DNA from: Annona cherimola
Taxonomy: Eukaryota; Streptophyta; Magnoliopsida; Magnoliales; Annonaceae
Assembly: GCA_030490835.1 (NCBI GenBank)
Contig: CM059975.1
Span: 3,809,579-3,873,578, forward strand
DNA length: 64,000 bases
Reading direction: 5' to 3'
The notes under the pieces: model-generated
The model's database searches: none
What the model was told of the DNA's origin: nothing
Seen by the model: only the letters and a program-made list of their open reading frames with translations
Program-made: the position numbers and the translations under genes
Shown: one piece after another, positions 1-11,118 of the stretch
How the letters are laid out: every line of letters begins with the position of its first letter
How positions within the stretch are numbered: position 1 is the first letter of the stretch

Positions 1-3
1 ACA

Positions 4-80
4 CCAGCGCTGTTGGCGCCGTGGTAGTCACGCGGGCTTTTCTTGCCCATGAACCGGTATCAAATCCCGGGTGCTCCATA
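4..80 (+). repeat. tRNA-like / SINE head-like sequence
   Basis: A segment with a good match to an RNA polymerase III A box (TTGGCGCCGTGGTAG at about 13-27) and, about 40 bases later, a B-box-like stretch (CGGTATCAAATCCCGGG, about 55-71). The spacing fits a tRNA-derived promoter, but I could not fold a proper cloverleaf with a plausible anticodon. It is therefore more likely a tRNA-derived SINE fragment or a decayed tRNA than a working tRNA gene. The left side may be cut by the window edge. Confidence 0.3.
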
Positions 81-913
81 GTCTACGTGTAATCAAAAAA
101 AATTACCACGGTTTTACCACGATGTACTCCAGTCGTGGCTAGTCAAGAGACTATTTAATAAAGTCTAAATGTGTAAATAAAATGAAAAAGAATAGACATT
201 GTATAAATAAAGTAATAATAAATTAAGAATATATAGATGATTGTTTACGGAGACATGAAAAAATAATTAAAATATAAAAATAAAATGGTAAAAAGTAAGA
301 TAATCAATTAACTTGTTTGCATTTTACTGTTCCTATTCTCATCTCAACTTCTCAAAGCTTACTAAATCATTGTTTACCAAATAAATTATATTTCACCTAA
401 TATGATAAATTAAAAATTATTATAGTATCTTTTAAAATTTTTTGTTATGTATTTATATTTTTAATTCTTTAAATAATTAAATTAAAATATCAAATAAATT
501 TAAACATTTCCAAATTCATCTCCCGAGGGGCAGCCCAACGGAACTTAAAAAGAAAGCCTATTTTTTTAGCCGCCCCCTCGAAACTTATCCTTAATCCCAC
601 TTGGGGTCGGTCAGATGGAACGATACCACTTCCATAGTTCCATATATCATTCAGGGGACGTTTATTTTGTTTCCACTTTCTTTTATTTTTATCCTCGTGG
701 TTCTTCCCTTTTCTTACTCGTTGCTAAAAACAAGACGAGGTTAAGACGCTGGCGTTCATCAAATCGCTACCTTACTATAGAATAGTCGAATGTTAGTTCA
801 AAATTTTTTTTTTTTGGTAGTTCTCTGAATCTAACATAGCTGGGTCGCAATTTTTTCGTATAATTCGTGCGTGCTGTTCTCTTTTTCATCGTCAATGACG
901 AGAAGAAATTGAG
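81..913. other. AT-rich upstream region of the NDUFAF2-like gene
   Basis: No gene is seen. Bases 150-500 are very AT-rich with short direct and inverted A/T motifs like those of the MITEs elsewhere in the window. AGCCCA at 532-537 is a reverse-strand match to the TGGGCY 'site II' motif common upstream of plant genes for mitochondrial proteins. The last 300 bases are probably promoter and 5' UTR of the gene starting at 914. Confidence 0.4.
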
Positions 914-3900
914 ATGCCGAAGAAATTGTTTTCGAGGTTGGTGGGATTCTTCAGCTCTCGGACTTTTGTTGGCACCGACAAGCTTGGCAACCGGTATTTC
1001 ACTCTCAAGGAAGGGATCGATGGGGTCTGTAAGTGCTTCTTCTTCCTCATTTCTCTCTACGGTGATTGACTGATGGTCGGATGTTTGCTATTTTTGCCGG
1101 TCTTGATTGAATTACTCTGGGAAATATACCAGAATCATGTAAAAACTCTCGGAGGATGGGAATGTGCGAGGAAATGGAGTAAGCGAGGCATCCGTCAAAA
1201 GTCGTTTTTTGGTTAGAATTCGCTCGTGGGCATTTTTCGGACTTGTTTCATATTCTGTTCTCCAACACCTATTAGTGACTGCTTCGCGGCTTTCGAAGTC
1301 CCTTTTTCACAATTTTTTCTACGTTAATGGCCAATGGAATGTGATCCAATTCGGGAAATTCGTTGACGTTTTGAAATGGTCATTCGGGTGGACACATGAA
1401 GTGAGGTGCTTGGAATATCAATTCACCGAGCAGTGATTCCTGCATCATTGTCCTGAATTCCCGATAAGCAATCGCATTAAAGTGCTCCCAAATGAGTGCA
1501 ATTGGTAACTTCCAATGCAGTTTCTAGAGAAGCCGTAAAAAACCAGGATGATTACTTAGCCATGCTAGTGGCTTTTGAGACAAGTGTTACAAATCCAGGA
1601 AGACAGCTTAGTCATGGTAGTGGTTTTATATAATTCATTGTTCTGATTGCTTTATTAATGGGGTTCGTATCATCATTCTGCGAGGTTCTAGCTCCAATGT
1701 ATTGGTCATCAATTCAATTTCAGTGGATGCTGCTAGGAAAGGTCGAATTAGGTAGTCCGGGATAAAGGTTGATGGAACGTAGTTTCTGTTTCTTTCATAT
1801 AGAATGGCAGCTTGCGTAATTAGCATTGGAAATTTACTTGAGACATCCAGTAGCTTTGCTTTTCAAAGATCACCTGCGCATCCGGTCTTGCGCCACTCAA
1901 CATTGGTGCAAATATTGTCTCTCCTTTTTCTTTCGAGTCTTGGCTCAGTTGTAACTGTGCATATTTTTGTTGCGTTGTTCTTTGGTAATATTTAGTGAAA
2001 GAAAAGAGATGGGTGGAGTTTAAAGGCGAGGACGATCCCGCCTCTCTTCCAGGTTAGTCCTTTAGCCATCTGTACTTTATTTCCTCTTTTAATTCCAAAA
2101 GCTGGATGGTTTCAAGGAAATTCATGATCAACATTGTTGGTCTGGCTTTATCATTCTTGTTTAATTTCACAAGGTATGCAGAATCTATTTTCTTTGGGAG
2201 GATGATTAAATACTAGATATTCTATTTATGATTATTGCATAAACTAAATGATAGAGTTGTATGGTTTTTTATATGCCTAGATGCCTAGGATGATTTGGGG
2301 ACATAATTCAACAGTATCATTGAGTACATTGAAAAATAATACCTAGTTACTGATTGCCTTCTTATCTAATGGAATCTGAGCTTATAATTCATTGGTTTTT
2401 GGGGGCATTGTAGTTGAGTGGATTTGCTGGTTAAGTGGACAAAGGAAGAAGGCACCAACTCCTGAGGTATTTTTGCTTTTTGGGGACCAGAAAATTAGTC
2501 TTTCTGCAAGTTCTAGAATATGAGTTACATAATTGTGTTGTTATTTTGCATGGTGCCTTCATTTCATCATTTCAGTTTCATGACTATTTATTTATTTATT
2601 ATTATTTGCTTTTCTCGAATATCTTTCTCTTCTCCATGAACTCTTATCTGCATGTCAGGCAGTTGTCTAAGTATTCTAATGCGTGACTGTGCTTGGAAAT
2701 TTCGTAAGAACAGAGGAATGTACAAGACAAAACCATTTATAGGGAATGCTGCACATATCTCCCGTGGCCCTAAGCTGAAAGTCAGAACATCTGGATAGTC
2801 CATGGGCCCAGGCCATGTCTCAGCACTGATTTGAAAAGTCAGATGGATTCGCCATGACTGCCAGACTTGTCTGTGTTCCAGCACTGATTTGAAAAGTCCA
2901 ATAACTTGCCCATGACTGCTAGGATTGCTGAGATTTCAGTTGAATCTTGCAAATTGAGAGGACTCTTTTCTTCTTCTCTGTGTTGTAAGGGCATTGTTTC
3001 TTGTCTGTATTGCTAGTAAGGGCATGGTCTTGTTTATTCCCTAGGAGTGTAGAATAGAGCTATTGCTTCATTTTTTGGGATCTACTTTGATATATCTTGT
3101 CAAATATGATTTGAACTTACTTGTCAAGGGACTATTCATATGTAACAATTTTAATTTTATTTAATGTTTCTTGTTGCCTTCGTTCAGGAAATGATTGAGT
3201 TGGAGGCAAGGCGTGAGCGCGTTAGACTTAATGTTGCTCGTATGCATCTATCTCATTCTTAAATTCCATGGATGCTCACATGGATTGCTTATTCATTTAA
3301 CATCTTTTTTAATCTTTACAAAATTTATAATTGAAATGGTACTGAGAAAAAAACTTTTCTTAGATATACCTATTACGTTTGACGTTAATTTTAAATATGC
3401 CCACAGTGTTTAAATCATGACATTTAAATCATTCAATCCAACCCTAAATTTTATGGGTATGTTGGTAATTTCACATAATAGGCCAACAGTGTTTATTAAT
3501 GTTTGTAACAAAACGAGCATTTTTGGGATTAGATACAAATGTAATAGGCATATTTGGGGTTTTTGAAATGTAGTAAGTAATTTTGGAATTAAGGTCAAAT
3601 GTAGAGAGTATATATAGGAAAAGCCCGAGAAAAAAAGGAAACATTTCTTGGCACCTATTATGATTAGCAAGCTTTTCCTGAAATAATTACTTGCTATTTG
3701 TCTGTAATAATTTCAAGGATCAGCCACAAATTCTGTCTCACATGAGTTTAAGATTTCCTTGAGATGTTCTCTTCTTTGAAGACTGCATCAAGATTGTTTA
3801 GTCACTCTTTGAATGTATTGTGGACTGACAAGTCGCAACGATTCATTAGTTTAAATGTGAAATTTGGATTTCTTGCTTGATGCATTAAATGCAGCTCTAG

Positions 3901-6900
3901 GCTTCCAAATTCACTTCCTTTTCAAAATTTTTTTGAAGTGTTGAAAAAAGAAGAAGAGGAAAGAAAGGCACGAGAAGGGGCTCAACAACGAAGAGTGAAG
4001 ACCAGTGAGTTGTGAAAATTTTCTTTGTATAATTTAACCTTATTAGAGTTTTGGAGAAATGCAATACTGCTGCTAGTTGTCAAAGTTATTTTTTCCTCAA
4101 ATGTTGATACTTGATACAATGTCTGTGCACACGTGCATGTGTATGTTGTGTTTGCACGCATGTGCATGTGTGAGTGCATCACTGTGCATGCGTGCCTATC
4201 TTGCTAGTTCTGATATGAACTATGACATGAGTGTGTGTGGGGTGCCCACGGTGTCCACCTTGCTAATTCTTGTACACTGTATGATATGTATATGTGTGTG
4301 TCTCCGTCTTGCTAATTCTGCTCCATAGTATCTTATTTCTGTGTCGTGGGCTTATGCACCATGTTTGTGACTTTGTGCCTGTTCGTCCTGCAAATTCTGC
4401 TATAAAGTATCCTATGAGACTATGAGTGCATGTGTGCGTGTCTTGCTAATTCTCTTACAAAGTATCATATTAGTTGAGCTTTGTAATCTGCATCTTTCAT
4501 CGACCTATGTCATTTGTTCAATATCTGACCTGATGATGATGATTCAGATATACTGTGAAAATGCTATCACCCAGGGTTCAAATTGACTGTGATTATGATC
4601 TAAAACTGCAGTTTTTTACAAGAAGACCATGAAGTAGAATCTTTTAACTATATGTTCCTTAGGAATTTTCCTGCAAATATGTGGGGTTAGTCCAATCCTG
4701 TGACTTGTTGGGGCTCTTTCATGTTAAGGTTGGGCATGTTGGCTGGTTGATTTTGGATCTGCCACACGTGTCTATAACCTGGGTATATGTATGTAACAAG
4801 TTAAATGTCTCTGAATTAATGGTCTGGCATCTTATGTATGCCTGGCATGTAATCTGATGTATATTTTCTTCTAATCTATCGTTTGGATATACCTGATGTT
4901 GAGGGTGAAAGTAACTACTTGCCACTTTGCTGATAGGTAAAGCTGAGGGTCCAAACTTGAAAAGTTTCATCCAGCAGTTAAAAGGAGTTTCACATGATGA
5001 CGGAGGTAAAAAATACAATTATTTTATCAGAATATTGTGCACTTAAGACCTATGTGGAATGATCTATTTTTTAGGGGCACCTGAGGACCTGTTACATAAA
5101 TGCGAAACTTCTTTATGATAGACTGGAATGGCAGACCATGATTTATGTGGCTAAGCACGTAGATGCTGGGGATAAGATTTAGATGGCAATGATTATAATG
5201 GCATAGATATGACCAAGGGATTTTGTGGTAAATTTTGCATTGTGCTCTCCTGTAAGGTCCAGTAGCTCATGGGACTAAGCCCTAAGGGTAAAAATGGGGA
5301 AAATTGGAATCAACCCACAAATAGAAGCAAGGGAAGCTTCAACCTCCAAGCCATTTAGTGGGTTAAAAAGCCTCTTCAAACATTTGAGGACGATGGTTGA
5401 GGCTACAAACTAGCAGTCTCTAGGCATAACATTTGGAGGGTGAAATCCACTTGATGGATGGTTGGTTCTTAGGAATCTGTCTGTTGTGTTGGACTATTGA
5501 CACGATACTTTAGTGCTTCATCGCTTGCTTAGAAAATCGATTGCACAGTTGGGGTGTATGTTTTAGATAAGTTGTGGACACTCTTGATCAGTGAATCTAT
5601 CTATGCCTTCCTCTCTGTATTTTTATCTGCATGCACGTGCACACACAATCTCTGCATGTAGTCAGAGCCGCTTATGCTTACCACAAACTGCTGATGGCTT
5701 CTTTTCTTCAAAGGTGAAGTTATTGAACAATTACCAGATGGGATGGACAGAATTACTAATAACGGGTCCAGGTGAGTAGTGTTTTTTCATCATTCCTTGT
5801 TGATCATAAATCATATGATTTTTGCATAGATGATGCTTTAATACTTTATATGAAGTTTTGTGCTGTTTTTGTTTCTTGAAATTTGTGAACTCTACTGGAC
5901 AAGGAGTTAACATGTCAGGTTCTGATTTTTATCGAAATTTTAGGAAGAGGAGGAAGGAAAATGAGAATAAGTTGTGCACAGTTGTTCTCTCATCTAAGAT
6001 CGCGTGAGAAATGTGAAAACAAATTGGAGAAGAAGAAATGGGGGGCCTAGCCCTTCTCATGCAATGTCATTTTCTTTATTTTCTTATGAAGTTTTGTTCA
6101 GTTTGCAAGCTATTCAGAACTACACGTACTAAGAACTGTATCGAGTATTCATCTGTCCAAATGAACGCAATGTGTAGAATTCCTAGACACTATTGAAAGT
6201 TTTAACTATGCTTAATAAGAATGGTATCCAGTATTCATCTGTCTATATGAATGCAATATACAGAATTCCTAGGCACCTGTGTGCAATCTCAGGGAACCAA
6301 AGCATATTGAATACTTTCTCAGACTTCACGTGCTTGAGATGTTCTGATGAATATCCTTAAAAAAATTTCAATATTTCTTTATTTCTGACCTCTGATTCAA
6401 GCTGGAAATGTTGTACTCTTTATCATTATTCTGTTTTTCATCTCTGGTCCAAAGGCTGAGCAATTCAGGCTGTTTGCATCAAATTTTTTTTTTTTTTTTT
6501 GGGTTTTCCCCCCCTCCCATTTGTGGTGTTTTTCAATGTACAAATACGATGCCCCGAGTGCAACATTCTACCCAATGCGATGGGTGTTCCATGTGGAACT
6601 TTGTCCTTTACAATATAGCTTCAGGAAATAGGAAATATCATCTCCAAAGTGATGAGGTATTCTCTCTTTCAGGAACTCATAGGATGTGAAGATGGGAGTA
6701 TAGCAGCCTCCAAATAGGTAGAGTAGGATGGTTTGTTACTGGAGGGACTAACTATAGTTATTAGTGGCTGCACTTGCAATGTGGTTGATGAGAAGGGGTA
6801 TTCTAGAAGGGGCAAGCGTGGCAGTTATGAAATAATGATATACGGTAGCACATAAGGTAGCTTTGGATTGTGGATGACTGGTTTTTTTAAGAGGCCACCA

Positions 6901-8700
6901 GTGGTTGACACTGGTGTTTGAGTGTACCTTGGGCTAATGTTTCAAAGCTAAAATACAAAGGTTAAAGAAAAGGGAAGGCTTGAACCAATATATGGTTGTC
7001 TGCTACAGCCTTGTACAAATCCGTCTTTATTCACCCATGAAACTTACAGGCAACTTGGTAGATTGTTTTTGATTTTTTCTTTTTTTTTTTTAAATTCTAT
7101 TTCCCTTCCTATATAATAATTTTGCTGATTGGTGGTAAGTTGAAATGTGTCTTTGGCATTCCTTTCACAGCATAAAATATTCAGAACACAGTCCTAAAGG
7201 TCTACAGCACATAATAATAAATGGTTTCCTTGTTCTATTTGAAAATTGTTGTGGCTGAAGGATATATGAATATATATCTATATTGGTTCAACATAAAATT
7301 CACACGATACTTGTTTCTTAATCTTCCTCTTTATGTACAGTGAGAAATTCACAATATTCATGCATGTTTCGAGTATGGCCTGAAAATTGTATCCTTTAAG
7401 AAATGGGTGACTAGTGAACCACATGGTGTATGGTCTTCTGATTGGTTTATTATTTCTTCTGTAGGAAATCTGAAACAACACTGGAAGAGGTTCCTTTTTC
7501 ACCTGATGGTGATCATCAGTCAGTGTAAGTGGAGAATTTGCATTACCCTTCTCTTTTCTTCAGTCAGATCAGTTTGACAAGGGATTGATTTGGTGGCTGG
7601 TTTGGTCCAATGTTCTGTTTGTTCTGATGAACTAAAATTTGTTTCTTACTGACGTATGAGCAATTAAAAAGTGGATTACGAAATGCAGCCTGGCAGCAAA
7701 GAATGTATTACTTACATCAAGGCCTATCAGTTTATTCTTTACATTTCTATTATACTATGGGTAATGATCATATACAACCGGGTTGTTAACCCTTGCTTTT
7801 CATATTTAAAAAAATATATATATGCTTTTTTGAAAAGTCTCCAATCAAAGTGAATTGTGACATCATAAATATATGCATATAGAAGAATATAGTAAATGAT
7901 TTAGATTTTAAAAAAAATATCACAAGTATATCTAATCTATTTTATTTCTATATATTGAATAGCATTTGTAAACCAGTCAAAGTCGGCCTGATGGATCAGA
8001 CCTACTCTTGATGACTGGTTTAACCGTCTGATTTTTGCAACATTGGTCTACTCAAAAGTGCACTGCCCATTAGTTTGGGTTGAGAATGGATGGCGATTTA
8101 GGTTATGGTTTTCTTTGTTTGGGACACTGAATAACTGCATTAGGGTTATGTTGACCCCTGATGCCCTGACATCTTGACATCATCTTACTTGTAGCCCTGA
8201 ATGAGCAGATGAAAAACTTTCTATGATGGGCATAAACTCAATTACTCATATGCCTGCTCATTGTTCTTCTTCTTTGAAGAGTGAATTTCATGAGCTTGAA
8301 GAGTTGAAAAAACCATGAGGTAAGCTATATCTTTGACGGCAATAACATTAATCTGATTAGTCTAAGCTCTTTTGGACGGTCAGAAAATAAAATTATTTTT
8401 ATTAAAGTGGTAGGATTTATTGATAGCTGTGACTTCTGCCTACATGACTACGTCCTTTCAAGATGGAGACTTGGTTCTGATCATCCTGGTTTTTTTAGAC
8501 ACGTTCCTCCCCTGCAATGAAGAGCTTTCCATGTTAACTAGTGCGACAAAATGATGAACTTTCTACTCTCTGTTACTGTTGGCTGAACACTGAAAGTGAT
8601 GTTTATTTACTTCTCACCTGCTTAAGTGTATTTCAGGTCATCCGAGCCAACCGGGTCTGGCCCATCTTTCAAGCCAGGCACATGGCAGCCTCCAACGTGA
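914..8700 (+). CDS. NDUFAF2: NDUFAF2 / B17.2-like complex I assembly factor, 9 exons
   Basis: Nine exons: 914-1028, 1996-2052, 2414-2466, 3188-3239, 3939-4004, 4937-5005, 5714-5771, 7465-7524, 8637-8700. All introns are GT-AG, and the 594 spliced bases give 197 residues plus TGA. The product begins MPKKLFSRLVGFFSS, continues GTDKLGNRYFTLKEG and KEKRWVEFKG, then WICWLSGQRKKAPTPEE, a charged helix (VRLNVALLKKEEEERKA), and ends SFKPGTWQPPT. This is the plant form of the NDUFA12/B17.2-like family, nuclear-encoded and expected in the mitochondrion, where relatives help assemble respiratory complex I. The start is the only ATG in frame with the conserved N-terminus. It lies 2.4 kb upstream of aconitase on the same strand. 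The exon 8 donor overlaps an in-frame TAA, so failure to splice there would drop the last 20 residues. The family call is firm; the exact biochemical role in this plant is inferred. Confidence 0.88.
4119..4474 (+). repeat. degenerate tandem repeat with alternating purine-pyrimidine tract, intron 5
   Basis: Inside intron 5 of the NDUFAF2-like gene. Bases about 4119-4198 are a run of GTGCATG/CACATG-type alternating bases. Five imperfect copies of a unit that starts CTTGCTAATTCTGCT follow, beginning at about 4200, 4259, 4308, 4387 and 4442. The units end in GTGTGT-rich stretches, and spacing ranges from 49 to 79 bases. Confidence 0.6.
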
Positions 8701-10560
8701 TCAACCACAGTAGATTGTTTTTTCAGCAGATGGATAAGATGTGACAACTGTTTTGATCCAAGTCTTGATCCTTGAGAGCCAGTACTCGGCAATTGGATCC
8801 TATTAACTCAAATATCAATTCAAATCTCAGCTTGGTCGTCATTTTCCCTTAGAACCCAACTCTGACACGGTCTCTACCTTTGTAAAGCATCGCTGAATCT
8901 TGATTCATGTCCCACCTTAGTGAGAGATATACATCCCCTCCTTTTTTCCCTTCGCTGAATGTAGCATGATATTTATCAGGATGCTGTATCTTCTGAAAGC
9001 ATTCAGTATGAACAGGAGTTGCAATTCGGTTGGTAACTATTTTTCTTCCAGTACATAGAAGACGTTGGTAATTATTTTTCTTCCAGTACATAGCAGACGT
9101 AAGGGCTGATATGATCATCAGGTAGGCGACGACGTAGAAAATCATTGACTATTCGCGGATGGTACAAGTTGCTAATCTCCCAATATAGAAAACGGTCTGG
9201 TTTTAGTGTTTGGAAAGGAGAGGAGAGATGGAAAAGAAAAGAAATGACATAGTTTGAAAAGAAATGATAATTGTAATAATAAAGCAACTATTGTTGGACA
9301 ACTATATTTATAGTTTTTAATGTGGAAGAAAACTTCCCTCGACGAGAACAAAAATCTTATGAAGAATCAAGGAAAATAAAATGACGCTACCTGTAACCCC
9401 GGTTTGCAAACCCTAGCCCGAAATGCGACGTTCAAAGAAGCCTCGCGTGGTATATGATTATAAAAATTACATTTTCCAAATTCCACGGGTTTGTTAAAGA
9501 AAGTTATGTCGGATTTTGTTTTAACAAAGTATGCGTACAAGATAAGAAAATCGGAAATAACCAAAAATTAGAATTATCCAGGTAGGTACATGTCATATAA
9601 TGAAGAAAATTTCGGTCTTCTAAAATATAAAATATTCTCGCATATTAAAAACAATATTAATGAATTTGCTTGAAACATATTACGGTGATGATGGTAAGTA
9701 TTAAAAAAATAAAATAATAAGTAAAATTATGATGAAGAGTTCTTTTTTATAGAAATTGTAGTGTTAAATATAGTTAATCAACTATTAAAAATAGATTTTG
9801 CTAGCTTGGAAACAACGAAAAGTGGGTCAACCTCTAACTCTAAGACGCCGACAACAAGTTTTTCGCTTTTTCCCATTTTGGAATTGAATTCTTGAAAAGC
9901 AAATGCTTTGTCGTCTGTTCTTCTCAGCTATTAAGGTAAAACTTAATTGCATTTTTAAGTTGTTCTGTAAAAGAAAAGGCTAAGGGTTTATTTGGAATGA
10001 GCGGAAAAGACTTCTGCCTTTTTCTAACCTGCTCCGTATGGGGTGATATTAGCCATTTAACAACTTTAATTTTTTTTTCTTCTTACTGTTTTTCATATTT
10101 TCACTTTTAAGTGACGCTTATTTTGTTTGTACAGAAACTTATATATTTTATCTGTATTCATTATTTTCTTTTTATTCCCTATTTAAAGAAAAAATTGAAA
10201 AAATAAAGTAAACAAATAGAAGAACTGATTGAAAATAATGTAGACAACGGTAAATTTCTTTGATAGCAGAATAAGGATGCTAATAAAAATTTCAGATAAT
10301 AACCTGAAAGTCAAAAGGGTATGGAGAGGTGGGAAAATCTCTAATTTTCCCGCTTTTTTTTATTTACGTATATACATGATATCACAAATTAATATATGCA
10401 TAATTCTCACCACGTAAAAGAATCAAATACGAGAAACGTAAACTAATGCCATGAAGTTTTAAACCCGCACAACACCTTCGGGGCAGCGGGGTTCACCACT
10501 GGCTCTTTTTCGGAACACTTAATGATTATCAAAATTTTGATTACTTCAGTGAGATATTTA
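8701..10560. other. intergenic region between NDUFAF2-like and aconitase genes
   Basis: The first 200 bases should hold the 3' UTR of the upstream gene. A perfect-register 35-bp duplication (two substitutions) sits at 9029-9098. From about 9200 to 10450 the sequence is AT-rich and I see no gene. A 98-codon minus-strand ORF at 8849-9145 runs across the duplication but looks accidental. Confidence 0.4.
9029..9098. repeat. 35-bp tandem duplication
   Basis: Two adjacent 35-base copies, 9029-9063 and 9064-9098. Each starts GTTGGTAA and includes TTTTTCTTCCAGTACATAG. They differ by one C/T and one A/C. The period is not a multiple of three, which argues against conserved coding here. Confidence 0.85.
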
Positions 10561-10624
10561 TCTTCATCTGTCCCTGGCGTCTCCCCATCTCCACCGCGCA
10601 TGCCGCAGAACTAAGTTGACTATT

Positions 10625-10740
10625 CCACGTGGTGGGCCCGGAACATTCTTCCATCGCTGTTTCATGGAACCTCCTCCAGCTACTTTGAGCTGCATCACGG
10701 TATTTTAGAAACTTCCAATCATAAAAAGGCAACTGGGCCC
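10625..10740 (+). promoter_or_regulatory. G-box and two site II elements upstream of aconitase
   Basis: CCACGTGG (10625-10632) is a perfect G-box palindrome directly followed by TGGGCCC (10633-10639). A second TGGGCCC lies at 10734-10740. TGGGCC/T site II motifs are typical of plant nuclear genes for mitochondrial proteins, and G-boxes bind bZIP and bHLH factors. They lie 360-480 bases before the start codon. Function here is inferred from motif and position. Confidence 0.5.
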
Positions 10741-11009
10741 ACAATCATGACCCAGATTTCAGATCGCACATCATCCCATCCATACGTTAAGATGGCCCTC
10801 CACAGAAATTAGCCGTCCATTTGATTAAGTCGCGTATAATCGACGGACCCAATCATGATAGCTGGAAAGATTGGTTGAAAATGCAGGACGAGAAACGCGC
10901 GTGTAGAACACGCGCCACCTCCTAATCTCCAATACGACTCTCCCAAGAAAATCGGAAATTTCAACTCCCCCTCCGCTCGCCGCAGGCTCCCGGCTTCAAC
11001 TTCTCCGGC

Positions 11010-11016
11010 TTTAAAA
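11010..11016 (+). promoter_or_regulatory. candidate TATA-like box of aconitase
   Basis: TTTAAAA about 90 bases before the start codon, followed by a pyrimidine-rich stretch (about 11036-11085, CTCT-rich) that could hold the transcription start. The assignment rests on position only. Confidence 0.35.
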
Positions 11017-11088
11017 GCAGCCCGCCTCCGTCTTTCCTTCTCCTCATTCTCTGACATCTCTCCCTCTCTTCCTCACTCCCTGCTTTTC

Positions 11089-11118
11089 ATGCTCTATCAT
11101 CATGTATTTCACGGCTAG
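11089..11118 (+). promoter_or_regulatory. upstream ORF overlapping the aconitase start codon
   Basis: ATG at 11089-11091 opens a nine-codon reading frame that ends with TAG at 11116-11118. It is out of frame with and overlaps the main ATG at 11102. If transcription starts in the pyrimidine-rich stretch before it, this uORF lies in the 5' UTR and would reduce initiation at the first main AUG. Confidence 0.45.

Noticed and set aside
5257..5345. Possible second SINE or tRNA-like segment (GTAGCTCATGGG... with a weak B box) in NDUFAF2 intron 6
   Set aside because: The B-box match is too poor and no 3' tail or target duplication is visible.
8849..9145. 98-codon minus-strand ORF with a hydrophobic start
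   Set aside because: It crosses a 35-bp tandem duplication whose length is not a multiple of three, has no recognisable domain, and lies in the 3' flank of the upstream gene.
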